Shown here: positions 1 through 10,733 of the stretch, piece by piece
How positions within the stretch are numbered: position 1 is the stretch's first letter
How the letters are laid out: every line of letters begins with the position of its first letter
Assembly: GCF_030253575.1 (NCBI RefSeq)
Contig: NC_080557.1
Location: forward strand, 37,051,501 to 37,115,500
DNA length: 64,000 bases
Source of the DNA: Rhododendron vialii
Lineage: Eukaryota; Streptophyta; Magnoliopsida; Ericales; Ericaceae
Direction: 5' to 3'
Notes under the pieces: model-generated
Database searches by the model: none
What the model was told of the DNA's origin: nothing
The model's input: only the letters and a program-made list of their open reading frames with translations
Program-made: the position numbers and the translations under genes

Positions 1-284
1 TAGTTTTCAAACTAATAAAAATAGGTTATTAGAAGAGGAGAAAATAGTTTTTTGAAAACTTTAATTAAAAAAAAACAATTTTCTGGAAAAAGTTAAAAAA
101 ATAGTTTTTAAATAGAAAAAGTTTTTTTTTTTTTCAAAAGAACAGTTTTTGAAAAAAAAGTTTTAATGAAAAAATTGTTTTGAATGAAAACTGTTTAAAT
201 TTTTTTTTGGAAAAAACTGTTTTTAAAAGTATTTTTGTTATTATCATGTTGAAAATGGAAGAAAGAATATTTTTGTGTAATAAT

Positions 285-484
285 GATGTACTTGATTGAG
301 GAAATGTGGAGACAATTAAATTTGATTATTGATAAAAGGTTTGTAGTTTTGATTATCCAATGACCAAAATTTGATGAGTTGCTAAGACGTTTCTAAGTTT
401 GGTTATTCCAATGTGAGCTTTTTTTGAGCAAATGTTGCTAATTTTATAAATCTTTTTGTTTTGATTATACCACTGTGGATGCTC
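285..484. mobile_element. 3' part of a Harbinger-type MITE
   Basis: The stretch ends in a terminal sequence whose reverse complement reads GAGCATCCACAGTGG, followed by TTA. Its last 200 bases resemble the 3' end of the complete element at 510-1303, sharing the phrases 'ttgctaagtttggttat' and 'gattataccactgtggatg'. The matching 5' terminus is not seen and may lie before the window. The family call rests on the terminal sequence and a 3-bp TTA/TAA target. Confidence 0.55.
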
Positions 485-509
485 TTATGGTTTTTTATTG
501 TCTTGCTAA

Positions 510-1303
510 GGCTATCCACAGTGGTATAATAAAAAATGGATAACTAAAAGTTGACACATCAGCTTTTGATTATCCATTTAAGAGGTTGTTAAGTTTAACA
601 ATGTTGAGGTCCACAATGGTCACTTCTAGTCCATAACCAAAATAAGGGATCAACTACAATTTCACTTTCTCCTTATGTTTTCCACCATTGATCACTTCCC
701 TCTATTACGATTTTTTTTCAGGCAAAAATATATCGTTTACGTACCTTCTTTAATTTTGGGAAAAATTGGTGACTTCCATTCCTCATATTATGAATTTGGG
801 GGGGAAAAAAATCATGTACTCAAAAAAAAAAAATCAGATGTGTTCTTGAATTTGGAAAATAATGCAAGGTTTTTCATGTACTCAATCACAAGGAGAGGAA
901 ACGAAAAAAGAATAAAATAGAAATAAGAAAAAAAAAGTGAAATACCTTAATCCGGCGACAATTAGTTGAATTGTAGATGAACGAAAGATATGAGCTTCAC
1001 TTTTGGAGGGAAAGAAAGAGAAACAGTTTGTGGGTAAAGAGAATGAGATACAGAGCAAGCGAAGAATAAAATACCATTTGAAACATGTGTGTATACAATT
1101 TTGAAACCAATTAACTTATATGGTGTGAGATCCACAAATTTTGATTATTGAAAAAAGTTGCTAGTTTTGGTTATCCAAAACCCAAAATTTGATTATTTCT
1201 AAGAATGTTGCTAAGTTTGATTATACCATTGTGAGCCATTTTTTATACCAACATTGTTAACTTTAAAAATGTTTTGCTTTTGATTATACCACTGTGGATG
1301 GCC
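510..1303. mobile_element. Complete Harbinger/Tourist-type MITE with TAA target duplication
   Basis: The terminal inverted repeats are GGCTATCCACAGTGGTATAA at the left and, read on the other strand, GGCCATCCACAGTGGTATAA at the right. The element is flanked on both sides by TAA (507-509 and 1304-1306), the 3-bp TWA duplication typical of PIF/Harbinger elements. Its 794 bases are AT-rich and carry no transposase; the one open frame of 81 codons is low-complexity and not a gene. Confidence 0.75.
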
Positions 1304-2109
1304 TAACCATCGTCAACTAAGTGATCACTTTTCACGAAATTCAACACACTTTTTTAGATGTCGATACATTTTTACACAATATCCACCCCATAAGGGTTGT
1401 GGTTTGCACATTCCTTTTACCAAATTGTCACCTGGTTTTCTGTTCAATTTTTCCAATATTATCAACTTGCGGATAGCTCCTCTCCGTACCCCAATCCTCT
1501 CTTTACTCGTCCATACATAGGTCCTACGGCTTGTTCATCTTGCAAAACGTGCAAATAAAAACATGTTTATAAAATTTCAATAAGATCAAATGTTAATACA
1601 CACGTAACATGTTGCAATAATTTGTTATGAAAAATGAATGGTAAATGCATTTTAAACTTAAATCCTACAGTTATAGAAGAAAATACAATTTTGTGTATCT
1701 TGATCTATTTACTCACAAATTTCAGTAAATTTTTCATTTACTTTGCTTTGCATGACTGATTCAGTGCCGACAATAGAAAAGAAATATCAAATTACACGCA
1801 AAAATATACAAATTTTTAATAATTTTTTGAATTCAAGGAGTTTTCTTGAACCCTCTCGAACCCTATCAAACCCTAGTGGAGCCGCCCCGGTATTAATATT
1901 TGATAAGAACTAATTTTTTGCAAACGTAGGAATATTTTCTTTGCTTGTTTAGCGCTTTCGATGGACAGGCTGAATGAGGCCCCGTTTCACTAAGGTTCTT
2001 ATTTTTAAAGTACTTATTTTTCGACTTATAAGATGGGTTATTTTCTCATAATGTATCACCATTAATTCATAAAATAATTAGTAGTAGAACACACCTTCAG
2101 ACACTTGGG
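1304..2109. other. Intergenic DNA without recognisable gene
   Basis: AT-rich sequence with no credible open frame. Bases around 1995-2030 contain the phrase 'aagtacttatttt', which recurs near 10045 and 10213 and is probably a fragment of a dispersed MITE. Confidence 0.6.
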
Positions 2110-2117
2110 GCACTAAG

Positions 2118-2773
2118 TAGAACTGTAAATGAACTGAGTCATTCGCGAACTATTCGAGGCTCGGTTCGGTAAGAGCTCGTTCGAGTTCGATTCGTCTGCT
2201 AAACGAACTGAACCTGAACCTCAATTCTAGGCTCGTTCCGTAAATGAGCCGAACCTGAGCCTAACGGTATTCGGCTCGGTTAGATTCGCGAACCTATACT
2301 TAAATTTAATTAATAATTTAACAGGGGTCTATTTATAAATGTAAAAAATTTTAAGGTTGTATATATAATTCAATACTTATTTTTCTCCCAAATTCTATAC
2401 GATCAATGAGAGAGTTTGGGTTCGCTTAAGTTTAATGAGCTAAGCCGAATCAAACCTGAGTCTTGACGAGCTCAATTCGAGCTTAGATTCTGCTCGGTTC
2501 CATTCATTTGAGTTTAACGAGTTAAACTCGAGCCAAGATGTTCAAGTTCAAATTGAACCCGAGCCGAATCCGAGCCGAACTCGAGCCAGATTAGTATCTT
2601 AACAAACCCAACCGAGCCGAACCAGAGCCTTGAAAAATTTTAATGAGCCGAACTCGAGCCAAGTTGTTCAGGCTCGAATCGAACTCGAGCCAAAACCGAG
2701 CCAAACTCATACCTTAATGAACCCGAGCCGAACTTGACAGGGTTCGGTTCGATTCGGTTCGTTTACAGCCCTA
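2118..2773. mobile_element. Non-autonomous hAT-like element filled with GAGCCGAA-type repeats
   Basis: The ends form an inverted repeat: TAGAACTGTAAATGAACTGA at the left, and TAGGGCTGTAAACGAACCGA read inward from the right. An exact 8-bp duplication, GCACTAAG, flanks it (2110-2117 and 2774-2781), the size made by hAT transposases. The 656-bp interior is a degenerate array of 'gagccgaac' and 'ctcgagcc' blocks in both orientations, interrupted by about 130 bp of AT-rich sequence. No coding capacity. The same family occurs at 9605-9873 and 42307-43091. Confidence 0.82.
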
Positions 2774-3392
2774 GCACTAAGTAGTACTGAATAATGGAAA
2801 ATGCTAACCTCCGCCCGCCCTAAGGACAGAGGATGATATGTAAAATATGAATTGACATTCGAGAAAAGTGTATTAATAGTCATAAAGATATTCTGTATTA
2901 ATATCCGTGATATGTGTATTGATATCCAAACGCTTTTGAAATTATTGAGATATTATATTCCTTTGAAATTAGCAAGCCCGCTGAATAATTACTAATCTGT
3001 ACTTTTACCCGTCAACTCTAACACGGTTTGACAGTATGATTTGCAGAGGAAATCCAACGGTTCAGATTATTGAACGGAAGCAGTAGGAGTAAAAAATTTC
3101 TGGGAATAAATTGGGGGAATTACATTTCAGAAGCCGGTGGGGGCAATTATTTCCCAAACTCATGGACACGTTTTTGGGTAATTACTAAAGGAATGAAAAG
3201 GAGAACAAATAATTTCTAAGACATGAAAACAGAAAGCTAAATGACTAAGATACCCCCTCCCAAATCAGACGCAAAGCTCTGCTGCCATGGAGGGCACAGC
3301 AGCCACACCCAGCACGTGGTTTTATTATTCTTACTTTGTGTTTTTTTCCCTGACGCCCCACCCCGACTCCACAACCCCATTTCCACATTTAA

Positions 3393-3612
3393 CCCCCCCC
3401 CCCCCCCCCCCCCACCCCCTCTTTTCAGTTTGATTGTTTTTTTTCTCTTTATTTCCTTTTCTTTTTTTTTTTCTGTTTGAAATTTTTTTCTTTTCTTTTT
3501 TTTTCTCTTTATTTTCTTATCTTTCTTTCCAGTTTGAATCTTCTTCTTTTTTTTTCTCTTTATTTCCTTTTTTCTCTTTCTATCTGACTGTTTTTTTTCC
3601 TTTTTGTCCTTT
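3393..3612. repeat. C21 homopolymer followed by pyrimidine-rich tract
   Basis: A run of 21 cytosines (3393-3413) is followed by about 200 bases that are almost entirely T and C with diverged 'tttctctttatttcctttt' repeats. The open frames reading through it are low-complexity Phe/Pro artefacts. Confidence 0.85.
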
Positions 3613-3640
3613 ACAGATTAAAAAATATAATTACAAAAAT

Positions 3641-3900
3641 AAGTATTTCAATTTTCAATCTGTTTAAACCGGTGTAAAGATATTATTTTTTTATCATTTC
3701 ATCTTAAATGGTCGTAATAAAATTTTCACTCTAAGGCCTTTCAATGTGCACCCTAAGAGAACTCTAAAATTAAATAAGGAATCTTAGGGTGTTCGTTGAA
3801 AGGTCTTAAAGCCAAAAAATTACTACGACCATTTAGGATGAAATGGTCAGAAAAATAATATCTTTGTATCGGTTCAAACGGATTGAAATTTGAAATATTT
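3641..3900. repeat. Fold-back element (long inverted repeat)
   Basis: The left arm begins aagtatttcaattttcaatc and contains 'tgtttaaaccggtgtaaaga'. The right arm is its near reverse complement, containing 'tctttgtatcggttcaaacg'. Arms are about 100 bases around a short centre near 3770, so the whole unit could form a hairpin. A further single-arm copy lies at 4127-4172. Probably a MITE; no clear TSD was identified. Confidence 0.7.
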
Positions 3901-4224
3901 TTTTTATACCATTTATATATTAAAAATATATTTAAAAATTATGTATTTCAATTTTTTAGTTAAAAAATATAGTTGAAACACAAAGTCCTCCTTTTATAGC
4001 CTCCAGAAATAACATTTTTGGCACACGAATCAACACTCTAAGCATGAGATGTAAGTATTGTCTCTAATGAATCCGACTGTTTTTTTTTTCTCCTTTTTTC
4101 CCTATATACATATTAAAAATATAGTTAAAAAATAAGTGTTTCAATTTTCAATCCGTTTGAGCCGGTGCAAAGATGTTATGAAAATAAGATGCACCTTGTA
4201 TCAAGGTATCAAGATGTGTTAATT

Positions 4225-4727
4225 TAAGTTGTCCCATGTATGAATCTAAGTTGTCCCGTATATGAACCTAAGTTGTCCTCTAAGTTGCCCTGCGTATGAA
4301 TCTAAATTGCCCCATATACGAATCTAAGTTGCCCCATGTATGAACCTTAGTTGCCCTCTAAATTGTCCCATGTATGAACCTAAGTTGTCTTCTAAGTTGC
4401 CTCGTGTATGAATCTAAATTGCCCCATGTATGAATCTAAGTTGTCCCGTGTATAAGCTTAAGTTGCCCTCTAAGTTGCCCCATGTATGAATTTAAATTGC
4501 CCTATGTATGAATCTAAGTTGCCCTCTAAGTTGCCCTATGTATGAATCTAAATTGTCCTCTAAGTTGTCCCGTGTATGAATCTAAATTGCCCCATGTATG
4601 AATCTAAGTTGCCTTCTAAGTTGCCTCGCGTATGAATCTAAATTACCCAATGTATGAACCTAAGTTGCCCTCTAAGTTACCACGTGTATGAACCTAAGTT
4701 GCCCTGTGTATGAATTTAAATTGCCCC
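4225..4727. repeat. Minisatellite with alternating 22-bp and 12-bp units
   Basis: About 500 bases are built from variants of a 22-base unit (TAAGTTGCCCCATGTATGAA plus TC) interspersed with a truncated 12-base form (taagttgccctc). The truncated form is exactly the first half of the long unit, so local periods are 22 or 34. Each unit begins with TAA, so it cannot encode protein. It starts about 50 bases after a single fold-back arm. Confidence 0.85.
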
Positions 4728-5122
4728 TGATTCATGACAGAAGGGAGGGATATTTTTGTCTTCAATTCCATGTCTTGGGAATTATTGTTTTCCTTCCCAT
4801 GATTGAGCAATTCCAAAAACATGGTCCATGAGTTAGGCATTTTTTGCCCCACTCTCCACTTAAATGCAATTCCCCCTAAATTAATCTACATAACAGAGTA
4901 CGGTAATGGAGTATGTCAGGGTCTCAGACCGGTGGCCAAACTGAACGTGCACTTTCAGAAAAGATAGCGACCACACGCGTACAAATCTAGCACGTGGCCA
5001 ACTGAGCCAGGAAAAAGAAAAGAAAAGAAAAGAGATGGGAGGATTATTATCCCCTACTTTATGGGCTTGGCTCAGAGCTGCTACGCGTACATAACATGGG
5101 GTACATACCCTGTTTATATATA
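4728..5122. other. Intergenic DNA, nothing recognised
   Basis: No plausible gene, RNA or terminal repeat was seen in this stretch. Several 4-6 base runs such as 'gaaaagaaaagaaaag' are the only visible structure. Confidence 0.5.
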
Positions 5123-5357
5123 CTCCATCCGTCTCAATTTAATAGTCTCTCAGTCTATTCTAATTGGATAAAAAATTAGTTATATCTTTAAATCGGTAAT
5201 GAATTTTACACTCCAATATAGATCTTGTATGATAAATTTCGTTTAGTTTTATAATACAATGTTTTCAAAGTCACATAAAATATTATACTATAAGAAATAA
5301 TCAATTAAAAAGCGATACGAATTCTAAAAAATGATTGTTAAATTGGGACAGAGGTAG
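5123..5357. mobile_element. Stowaway-type MITE
   Basis: The left end is CTCCATCCGTCTCAATTTAA and the right end, read inward, is CTACCTCTGTCCCAATTTAA, matching the Stowaway (Tc1/Mariner) consensus terminus. TA dinucleotides flank it (5121-5122 and 5358-5359). At 235 bp it has typical length and no coding capacity. Confidence 0.8.
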
Positions 5358-5389
5358 TATGTCTTTAGGTTATGTCTCGGGTTTCACAC

Positions 5390-5545
5390 AGATGATTCGA
5401 GCCGTCCATTTTGTTCAATATAATATGTTTTCAAACTCTGTAAAATATCAAATCAATCGGATATCAGTAAAAACACTTAAGCAAAATCCAACTTTGCTTC
5501 AAAATTTTGACCCATATTTTTGAACAAAATGAACGGATTGAATTA
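5390..5545. repeat. Small fold-back of the 'ccgtccattttgttcaa' family
   Basis: The left phrase 'cgagccgtccattttgttca' is matched in reverse complement by 'tgaacaaaatgaacgg' at the right. The same phrases build the larger fold-back at 8868-9245, so this is a shorter, more diverged family member. Confidence 0.5.
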
Positions 5546-5848
5546 ATTTAATGAGACCTGGAACAGATCTGAAGACATGAATGACTGTATATACGATGTA
5601 CCCATGTATGTAGTCATATTCTTTTCAGGGCTTGGCCCGCTTGGGGAAAATTTAGTGGACCCTTAGGCATTGTGACGTTGTGTCCGAACACTTCTTAGCG
5701 GGCGCTTAGTACCCAACATTTTTATTGGAATCTTTTATTAAGTGTATAGAGCCTATAAAATTGTCCAGTGTTAGTGCGTGGCGGAACATGATTACCCAAT
5801 AATGTCTCAGGCTTGGAGGCTAGCCATCTTTAGCCTCCGTTATATGTA

Positions 5849-6058
5849 CTTCTTCTCGGTTTCATTTTATTTGTTCATTTTTATTATTCGTGTCGTTCTT
5901 TAAATGCTTATATGTCCCAATGTATAATATTCTTTATAATTTTTAAAACTTTGTATTGTATACCTAATCGAGAACTCTCAAACACGATCCATATTATATA
6001 AACGATTGAAAACTGACATGAACATAAAAAAATGATAAACAAAATTGGACGGAGAAAA
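5849..6058. mobile_element. Diverged Stowaway-type MITE
   Basis: The left end CTTCTTCTCGGTTTCATTTT and the inward-read right end TTTTCTCCGTCCAATTTTGT form a diverged inverted repeat beside TA dinucleotides. The interior phrases 'gagaactctcaaacacgatc' and 'aatgataaacaaaattgg' resemble the Stowaway copy at 12414-12653. Confidence 0.55.
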
Positions 6059-6124
6059 TATATAAATATAATTTGAACCATTCAGTTTATATAGCTCAAT
6101 GAGTAGAGCAGTCGTGCAAAAACT

Positions 6125-6341
6125 AAGGTCCCGTTTTCGCTATTTTTTCATCTATAATCTACTATTTAAAGTAAATTTATTTGTCCTACACAATTTTTTT
6201 TCCACATCCATTGTGCCTTTTTGACATCTCCTCTCCATTTCTCATATACAATTTTTAAGTTGTAGTTTAGTGAAAACAATTTGACTACAAAGTATCGTAA
6301 GAAATAATCCCTGATTTTTAGCTTAGTGAAAACGCCTTGTA
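6125..6341. mobile_element. Probable MITE with 'cccgttttcrct' ends
   Basis: The left terminus 'ggtcccgttttcgctatttt' pairs with the right terminus 'ttagcttagtgaaaacgcct' read in reverse. TAA is present next to both ends. About 215 bp, no coding capacity; TSD assignment is tentative because the outermost bases do not match well. Confidence 0.45.
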
Positions 6342-6470
6342 AGTTAATTAAAAAAAAAAAACAGCAACAACATGACAGGACGTCGCATGTGATTAGTTTT
6401 GAGAATAGTGTATTATGATTAGTACTCCATCCATACGTCCCAAATCTTTTAGTCCCTCGTTATATTATAA

Positions 6471-6870
6471 GGCCTCGTTTGATAACAGTGATAAATGGTT
6501 GGGATTCATAAGGAGATGAGATTATGATTGGATTTGGTAATGAATATGTTTGTTTGTTTGAGATGAGATTAGATAATGAGATTATTAATTTTATGTTTGT
6601 TTCACATGGAATAGAATTTGATTGATGGTATACATTTCCATTTTTTGCCCTTATGCAAAACTTATTTATTCAATAAACAGGGAAAAAAAGTAATTTAGCA
6701 TGGCTTGTGTTGGGATTGGATTATCAATACCAACTTATCAAGTGCGAGAGGGTATTGTGTATACCCCTTAAAGCTCACCTTGGTAGTCCATAAGACTAAT
6801 AGTCCCAATCCATTTTGGGTTACCAAACAAGATATTGGTAGTCCAATCCTAACCCTTATCAGACGAGGCC
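6471..6870. mobile_element. MITE inserted into an older Stowaway-like sequence
   Basis: The inverted repeat termini are GGCCTCGTTTGATAACAGTG and, read inward from the right, GGCCTCGTCTGATAAGGGTT. The flanking triplets are TAA and TAG, so the target duplication is imperfect. Immediately to the left (6424-6470) lies a Stowaway-type 5' end (ctccatccatacgtcccaaa), and sequence after 6871 continues that older element, suggesting a nested insertion. The short minus-strand frame inside is not a gene. Confidence 0.6.
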
Positions 6871-8867
6871 TAGCCGGATAGAATTTTTTTATATTTTTCA
6901 ATTGATGATACTACTTTTTATATGTAATATGGATATTGTTTGATATGTCTTAATTAGTTCTTTTAATAATATTTTCAAAATCAACTAAAAAATTATACAT
7001 TACAAGATATAATCAATTAAAAAATGACACAAATTTTTAAAAGAGAGACATAAACTAGGTTGACGTTGGATCAACTTAATTTTATGGGCAAAGTGCAGGC
7101 TAGGAAGGCCCGCCCTTTCTCCTACTTCGACTTTTGATTTGAGTAGGAGTAGTTTTTCTAGATTTCTTCAATAAAAATCCCAAAGATTCACGGACAATCA
7201 ACTCAAAAGCATAAAAATGTACTCCTAGTAGGCATCTTTGCTAACCACCCCAACATGACCGTATTTTGCAACTATGTGAACAAAAAATACTCTACTACTT
7301 CAAGTTTCCGGATAAGGACCGGTTTATAAGTTTAGAGGCCAAAAGCGAATCTCTTAAATGAAACCTTCCTGTACTCTTGAATGAAATCTTCCTATATTTT
7401 TGATACAAAAGTTGGTCTACACAAAGTTTCATTAAAAAAAAACTTTACAAAAGACTTATCATTACAAAATATAAGCATATAGTTGTCTAAAAAATGCAAC
7501 CATTACAATATCTCAAAATCCATCATTTGAACATTAGTCTTCTCGTACTTTTTGCTATAAACATACTAATTAAGTCTCCATAGTCAAGGTGCTTCACCAA
7601 CTCCTTCTCGATAGACAATATAACCAATCCATTTAATCTTTCTTGAGACCGACGTTAAGCATTTCCTCCTTCTTCTTCTTCTTTTTATAGCCTCCAGCAT
7701 TTCTATGTGACTGTAATGGAGTATTGGGTATGAGAGTTTTTTTTCTTTTTTCCATAGGGTTTATGGGAGTTAATTATCAGTGTTTCTAATTAGTAATTTC
7801 ACCATTGGGCTTATTTTGTGGTTTCTAAATTTTAATTTGGCCTATTTTATGTAAAGGAGGCTTAGTTCAAAAAGAATTGGGGCCATATATACATGCTTGC
7901 ATATATACACGGGTCCTAGAATTTTGAGGACTCTCATTTTTAGCCTTTTTTTTGAGGCCCGAAGCTCATGATTCTCCCGCCTATCCTCTCAGCCGGCTTT
8001 GTTCAGGACTGAATCATAATTTGGATATTATCTCAAACAATCATAACAATCATTTCCGCCGTTCGGTCACCCTCTCTGCCTACACCCACCTCCTCAACCA
8101 TCTCCCTCTATCCCCAAACCATCCCCGCTAATTCCACCCCTGTCCTTTTCCGTAGCCCCCATAGCCGTCCACCGTTTACCCAAGCCATGGTTGGAGTGAG
8201 TTGGTAAATCTTTGGGTTTCTAGGAGCGTCAGATCTATTTTCGGAGCTTTGCCATAAGGGTTCGAACTTGGATCTATGGTATTTTGCTTTCTTTTTTTTT
8301 CTTTCTGAAATTTTGTTGTAGACGTTTGAGCTTCTGTTAAAAGAAATTCGTGTTGTGATGATGGGGCCCAATGTTGCACTCGGCACGCGTTCGTTCTTTA
8401 AGCTCTGTAGCTCTTTTCCAATAGGTTTGTTTTTTCTGTTTTTTTAGTTTAGTTGGTTTGGTGCTTGGCCGCCATGGCCGGACTTGTGCCGGTGACAGTG
8501 TTCTTGGAGTGGTGTTGGTTTGAATTGGGCTTTTCGGTCGTGGTATTCAGTAGCTGTGAGTGCACCGTCTGTTGGTCCACCGGCGGGTGCTGGTATCACG
8601 GTCGTGAAACCATCCAGGTTTCATATGCGCTTTCTCGGGTTTGAGCTAAGAGCCCAGTTGGAATTCTCTACTACCTGGACCTAGATTGGTTCATTATTTA
8701 GGCGTTTCGTCAGTCTTGCTTTTGCAGGGGGTGCCTGTGTCGAAGTCTTGGTAGTTTTTGTTTTTTCCTGTATCATTTGAGGAAATCTGTATTGCTTTCG
8801 GGCTTTGATTTGTGATGTACTCCTATCAAAAAAAAAAATGTAAAACCCCCATTTATCAATCATAAAT
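6871..8867. other. Intergenic DNA with a possible retroposon 3' end
   Basis: No gene was recognised in these 2 kb. The part from about 8030 to 8838 is less AT-rich and ends in a run of A (8827-8837) after 'gatgtactcctatc', which resembles the poly(A) end of a LINE-like retroposon. No reverse transcriptase frame or clear TSD was found, so this remains a guess. Confidence 0.35.
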
Positions 8868-9245
8868 GTTACTGGTGCAGCAGTTGGGACACAGATAGCG
8901 CGTACAACGCACGTTTGGACCCGTCTCGGATTCAAAAAAATTAATCGGAGCCGCTCATTTTGTTCAATATATTTTGCTTAAGGTTCTTGCAAAAAATCAG
9001 CTCCATCTAACAATGATAAGAGCATTTATGAAGTGTCTAAAATTGCTTAAGAAAATTTCTAAAGCAATTTTGGACGTTTCGTAAATGTCTTTACCGATAT
9101 CGGATGGAGCTGATTTTTACCTAGACCTTAAGCAAAATATATTAAACAAAATGAGCGGCTCCGATTATCTTTTTTGAACCCAAAATGGGCCCAAACGCGC
9201 GCTGTATGCGCTGTCTGTGCCCAAGATGTTGTACCAGTAGCAGCA
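8868..9245. repeat. Long fold-back element (about 370 bp)
   Basis: Two arms of roughly 165 bases face each other. The left carries 'cggagccgctcattttgttc' and 'aaaatcagctccatctaaca'. The right carries 'ggatggagctgatttttacc' and 'gaacaaaatgagcggctcc'-like complements in reverse order. Outermost phrases 'actggtgcagcagttgggac' and 'cccaagatgttgtaccagt' also pair. Probably a non-autonomous DNA transposon; no unambiguous TSD was seen. Single-arm fragments of the family occur near 12190 and 49655. Confidence 0.72.
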
Positions 9246-9604
9246 TCCTTTGTTAATTGTTGGCAATAATTGATGACCCGACCCGTTTCATGCAATGGCT
9301 GGAGCCGTGGATTTTGTGTAATAATGCAACCAAATACTATTTGTTAAAGTCTTTGATTGAAGCAGGGGACAAAAAAGCACATGAGAGTTCATATGTGGAA
9401 GAGGGCAGTGGAGTAAATATTTCCTGTTGAAGGATATCCGAATCTGCACTCCCACATAGGCCTTCTTTTGTCCATTTCCTCCAAGACAGCCCCACAAACA
9501 TCCTATCCGAGGGTCCAAATAGTTACTCCTAAACTAGTAAGTAGTATTAAATTTTCCACAATTCAAATCATATAAATATTAATTTCATATGTAAATAATT
9601 TATT
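9246..9604. other. Intergenic DNA, nothing recognised
   Basis: No credible coding frame. It ends in AATTTATT (9597-9604), the proposed left target duplication of the next element. Confidence 0.5.
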
Positions 9605-9873
9605 CAAGGTTGCAAACGATCCGAGCCGAGCCGAGCCCATTCTAGGTGCATAACCAAGCACAAGTCTATAGCCCGTATCGAGTTCGAGCTTGGCTCATTT
9701 ACTAAACGAGCCAAAAACTTGAGCCCTTAATGAGCCGAGTTCAGTCATTTACTAAACAAATCTCTTTAATCGAGTTGAGTCTTTCTTAACGAGCTGAGTT
9801 TCTTTCATATGGTCGGCTTGGCTCGTCAAAAACTCGAACTCACGAACTAGTGCTCAGTTGATTTGCACCCCTA
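9605..9873. mobile_element. Short hAT-like element of the GAGCC family
   Basis: The left end CAAGGTTGCAAACGATCCGA and the inward-read right end TAGGGGTGCAAATCAACTGA are diverged inverted repeats. The flanks AATTTATT and AATTTGTC match at 6 of 8 positions, consistent with an old 8-bp duplication. The interior contains 'ccgagccgagccgagccc' and related blocks, as in 2118-2773. Confidence 0.6.
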
Positions 9874-10274
9874 AATTTGTCCTTTGTCCCAAAATAATTT
9901 TTTGATCTTATTTTTTTGATTTTCGTGAAACTTTTGTAGTTTGCGTGAATATTTTTACTTGTCGATTCGTCTAAGTTTTCCATATCTATATTTAAAAAAT
10001 ACTGTAATTGTTGTGCATATACCCGTTCCGCATTGCTTTCTTAAAAAATAAGTACTTATTTTCACATTTTTAAACTAAGAAATAATATGTTTACGCAAAT
10101 AATTTTTCAATTTCTTTTCACCGTTCAAAAGATCTATCAAACAATATCTATATTGCTGGAGAAATTATTTCTGAAAATACATTATTTTTTAGTTTGAAAT
10201 TGTCTTCTTAAAAAATAAGTACTTATTTGGGAATTTGGAACTAGCCACCGAATTGTCATTCTGAGACTATGTTA
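9874..10274. other. Intergenic DNA with paired 'aagtacttattt' repeats
   Basis: The phrase 'cttaaaaaataagtacttat' occurs twice in direct orientation, near 10041 and 10208, bracketing about 145 bases. This could be a small transposon remnant; no gene is visible. Confidence 0.4.
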
Positions 10275-10730
10275 GAGCATCCCTATTGTAATAAGCAAAT
10301 TGGTGTGGATAAACAAACTTAACAATAATGCTAAAAAAATACCTCACATTGTAATAAGCAAAATTACAAGTTTTTTAGCAAATAATCAAATTCCACATAT
10401 TCCATAATCAAATTTAACAACTTTTACCAATAACCAAAACTCAATAACAAAACTCAATAACCAAACTCAAAACTCAAAAACTAAAAAACACCCTATGTTA
10501 GAATCGTCTCATTGAGACGAATAATTTGGTGTGGTCGGGTGCGTGATTGGATCTCATTTGCAATCAGACATAGGTGCATTGCGTATTGTTGGGTTTTTTT
10601 TGATAGAGATGCAAAAAAAACTAATGTGGAGGTAAATGTTGTTAAATTTAATTATGAACTAAATGAAAAATCAAATGCTGACGTAACACATTTTGATTAC
10701 TGATTTTGATTATTCCCATTGCGGATGCTC
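10275..10730. mobile_element. Harbinger-type MITE with TTA target duplication
   Basis: The left end is GAGCATCCCTATTGTAATAA and the inward-read right end is GAGCATCCGCAATGGGAATA. TTA lies on both sides (10272-10274 and 10731-10733). Its terminus is shared with the fragment ending at 484. At 456 bp it encodes nothing. Confidence 0.75.
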
Positions 10731-10733
10731 TTA

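Noticed and set aside
3241..3667. Open frames of 77-79 codons rich in Pro and Phe
   Set aside because: They are translations of the poly-C and T-rich tract and have no amino acid complexity.
6085..6120. tRNA- or SINE-like A box ('tatagctcaatgagtagagc')
   Set aside because: It resembles a tRNA A box, but no B box or cloverleaf follows; the next bases begin a MITE-like sequence.
8108..8935. Several overlapping short frames on both strands
   Set aside because: None shows conserved motifs or splice-compatible continuation; the region looks like retroposon or non-coding sequence.
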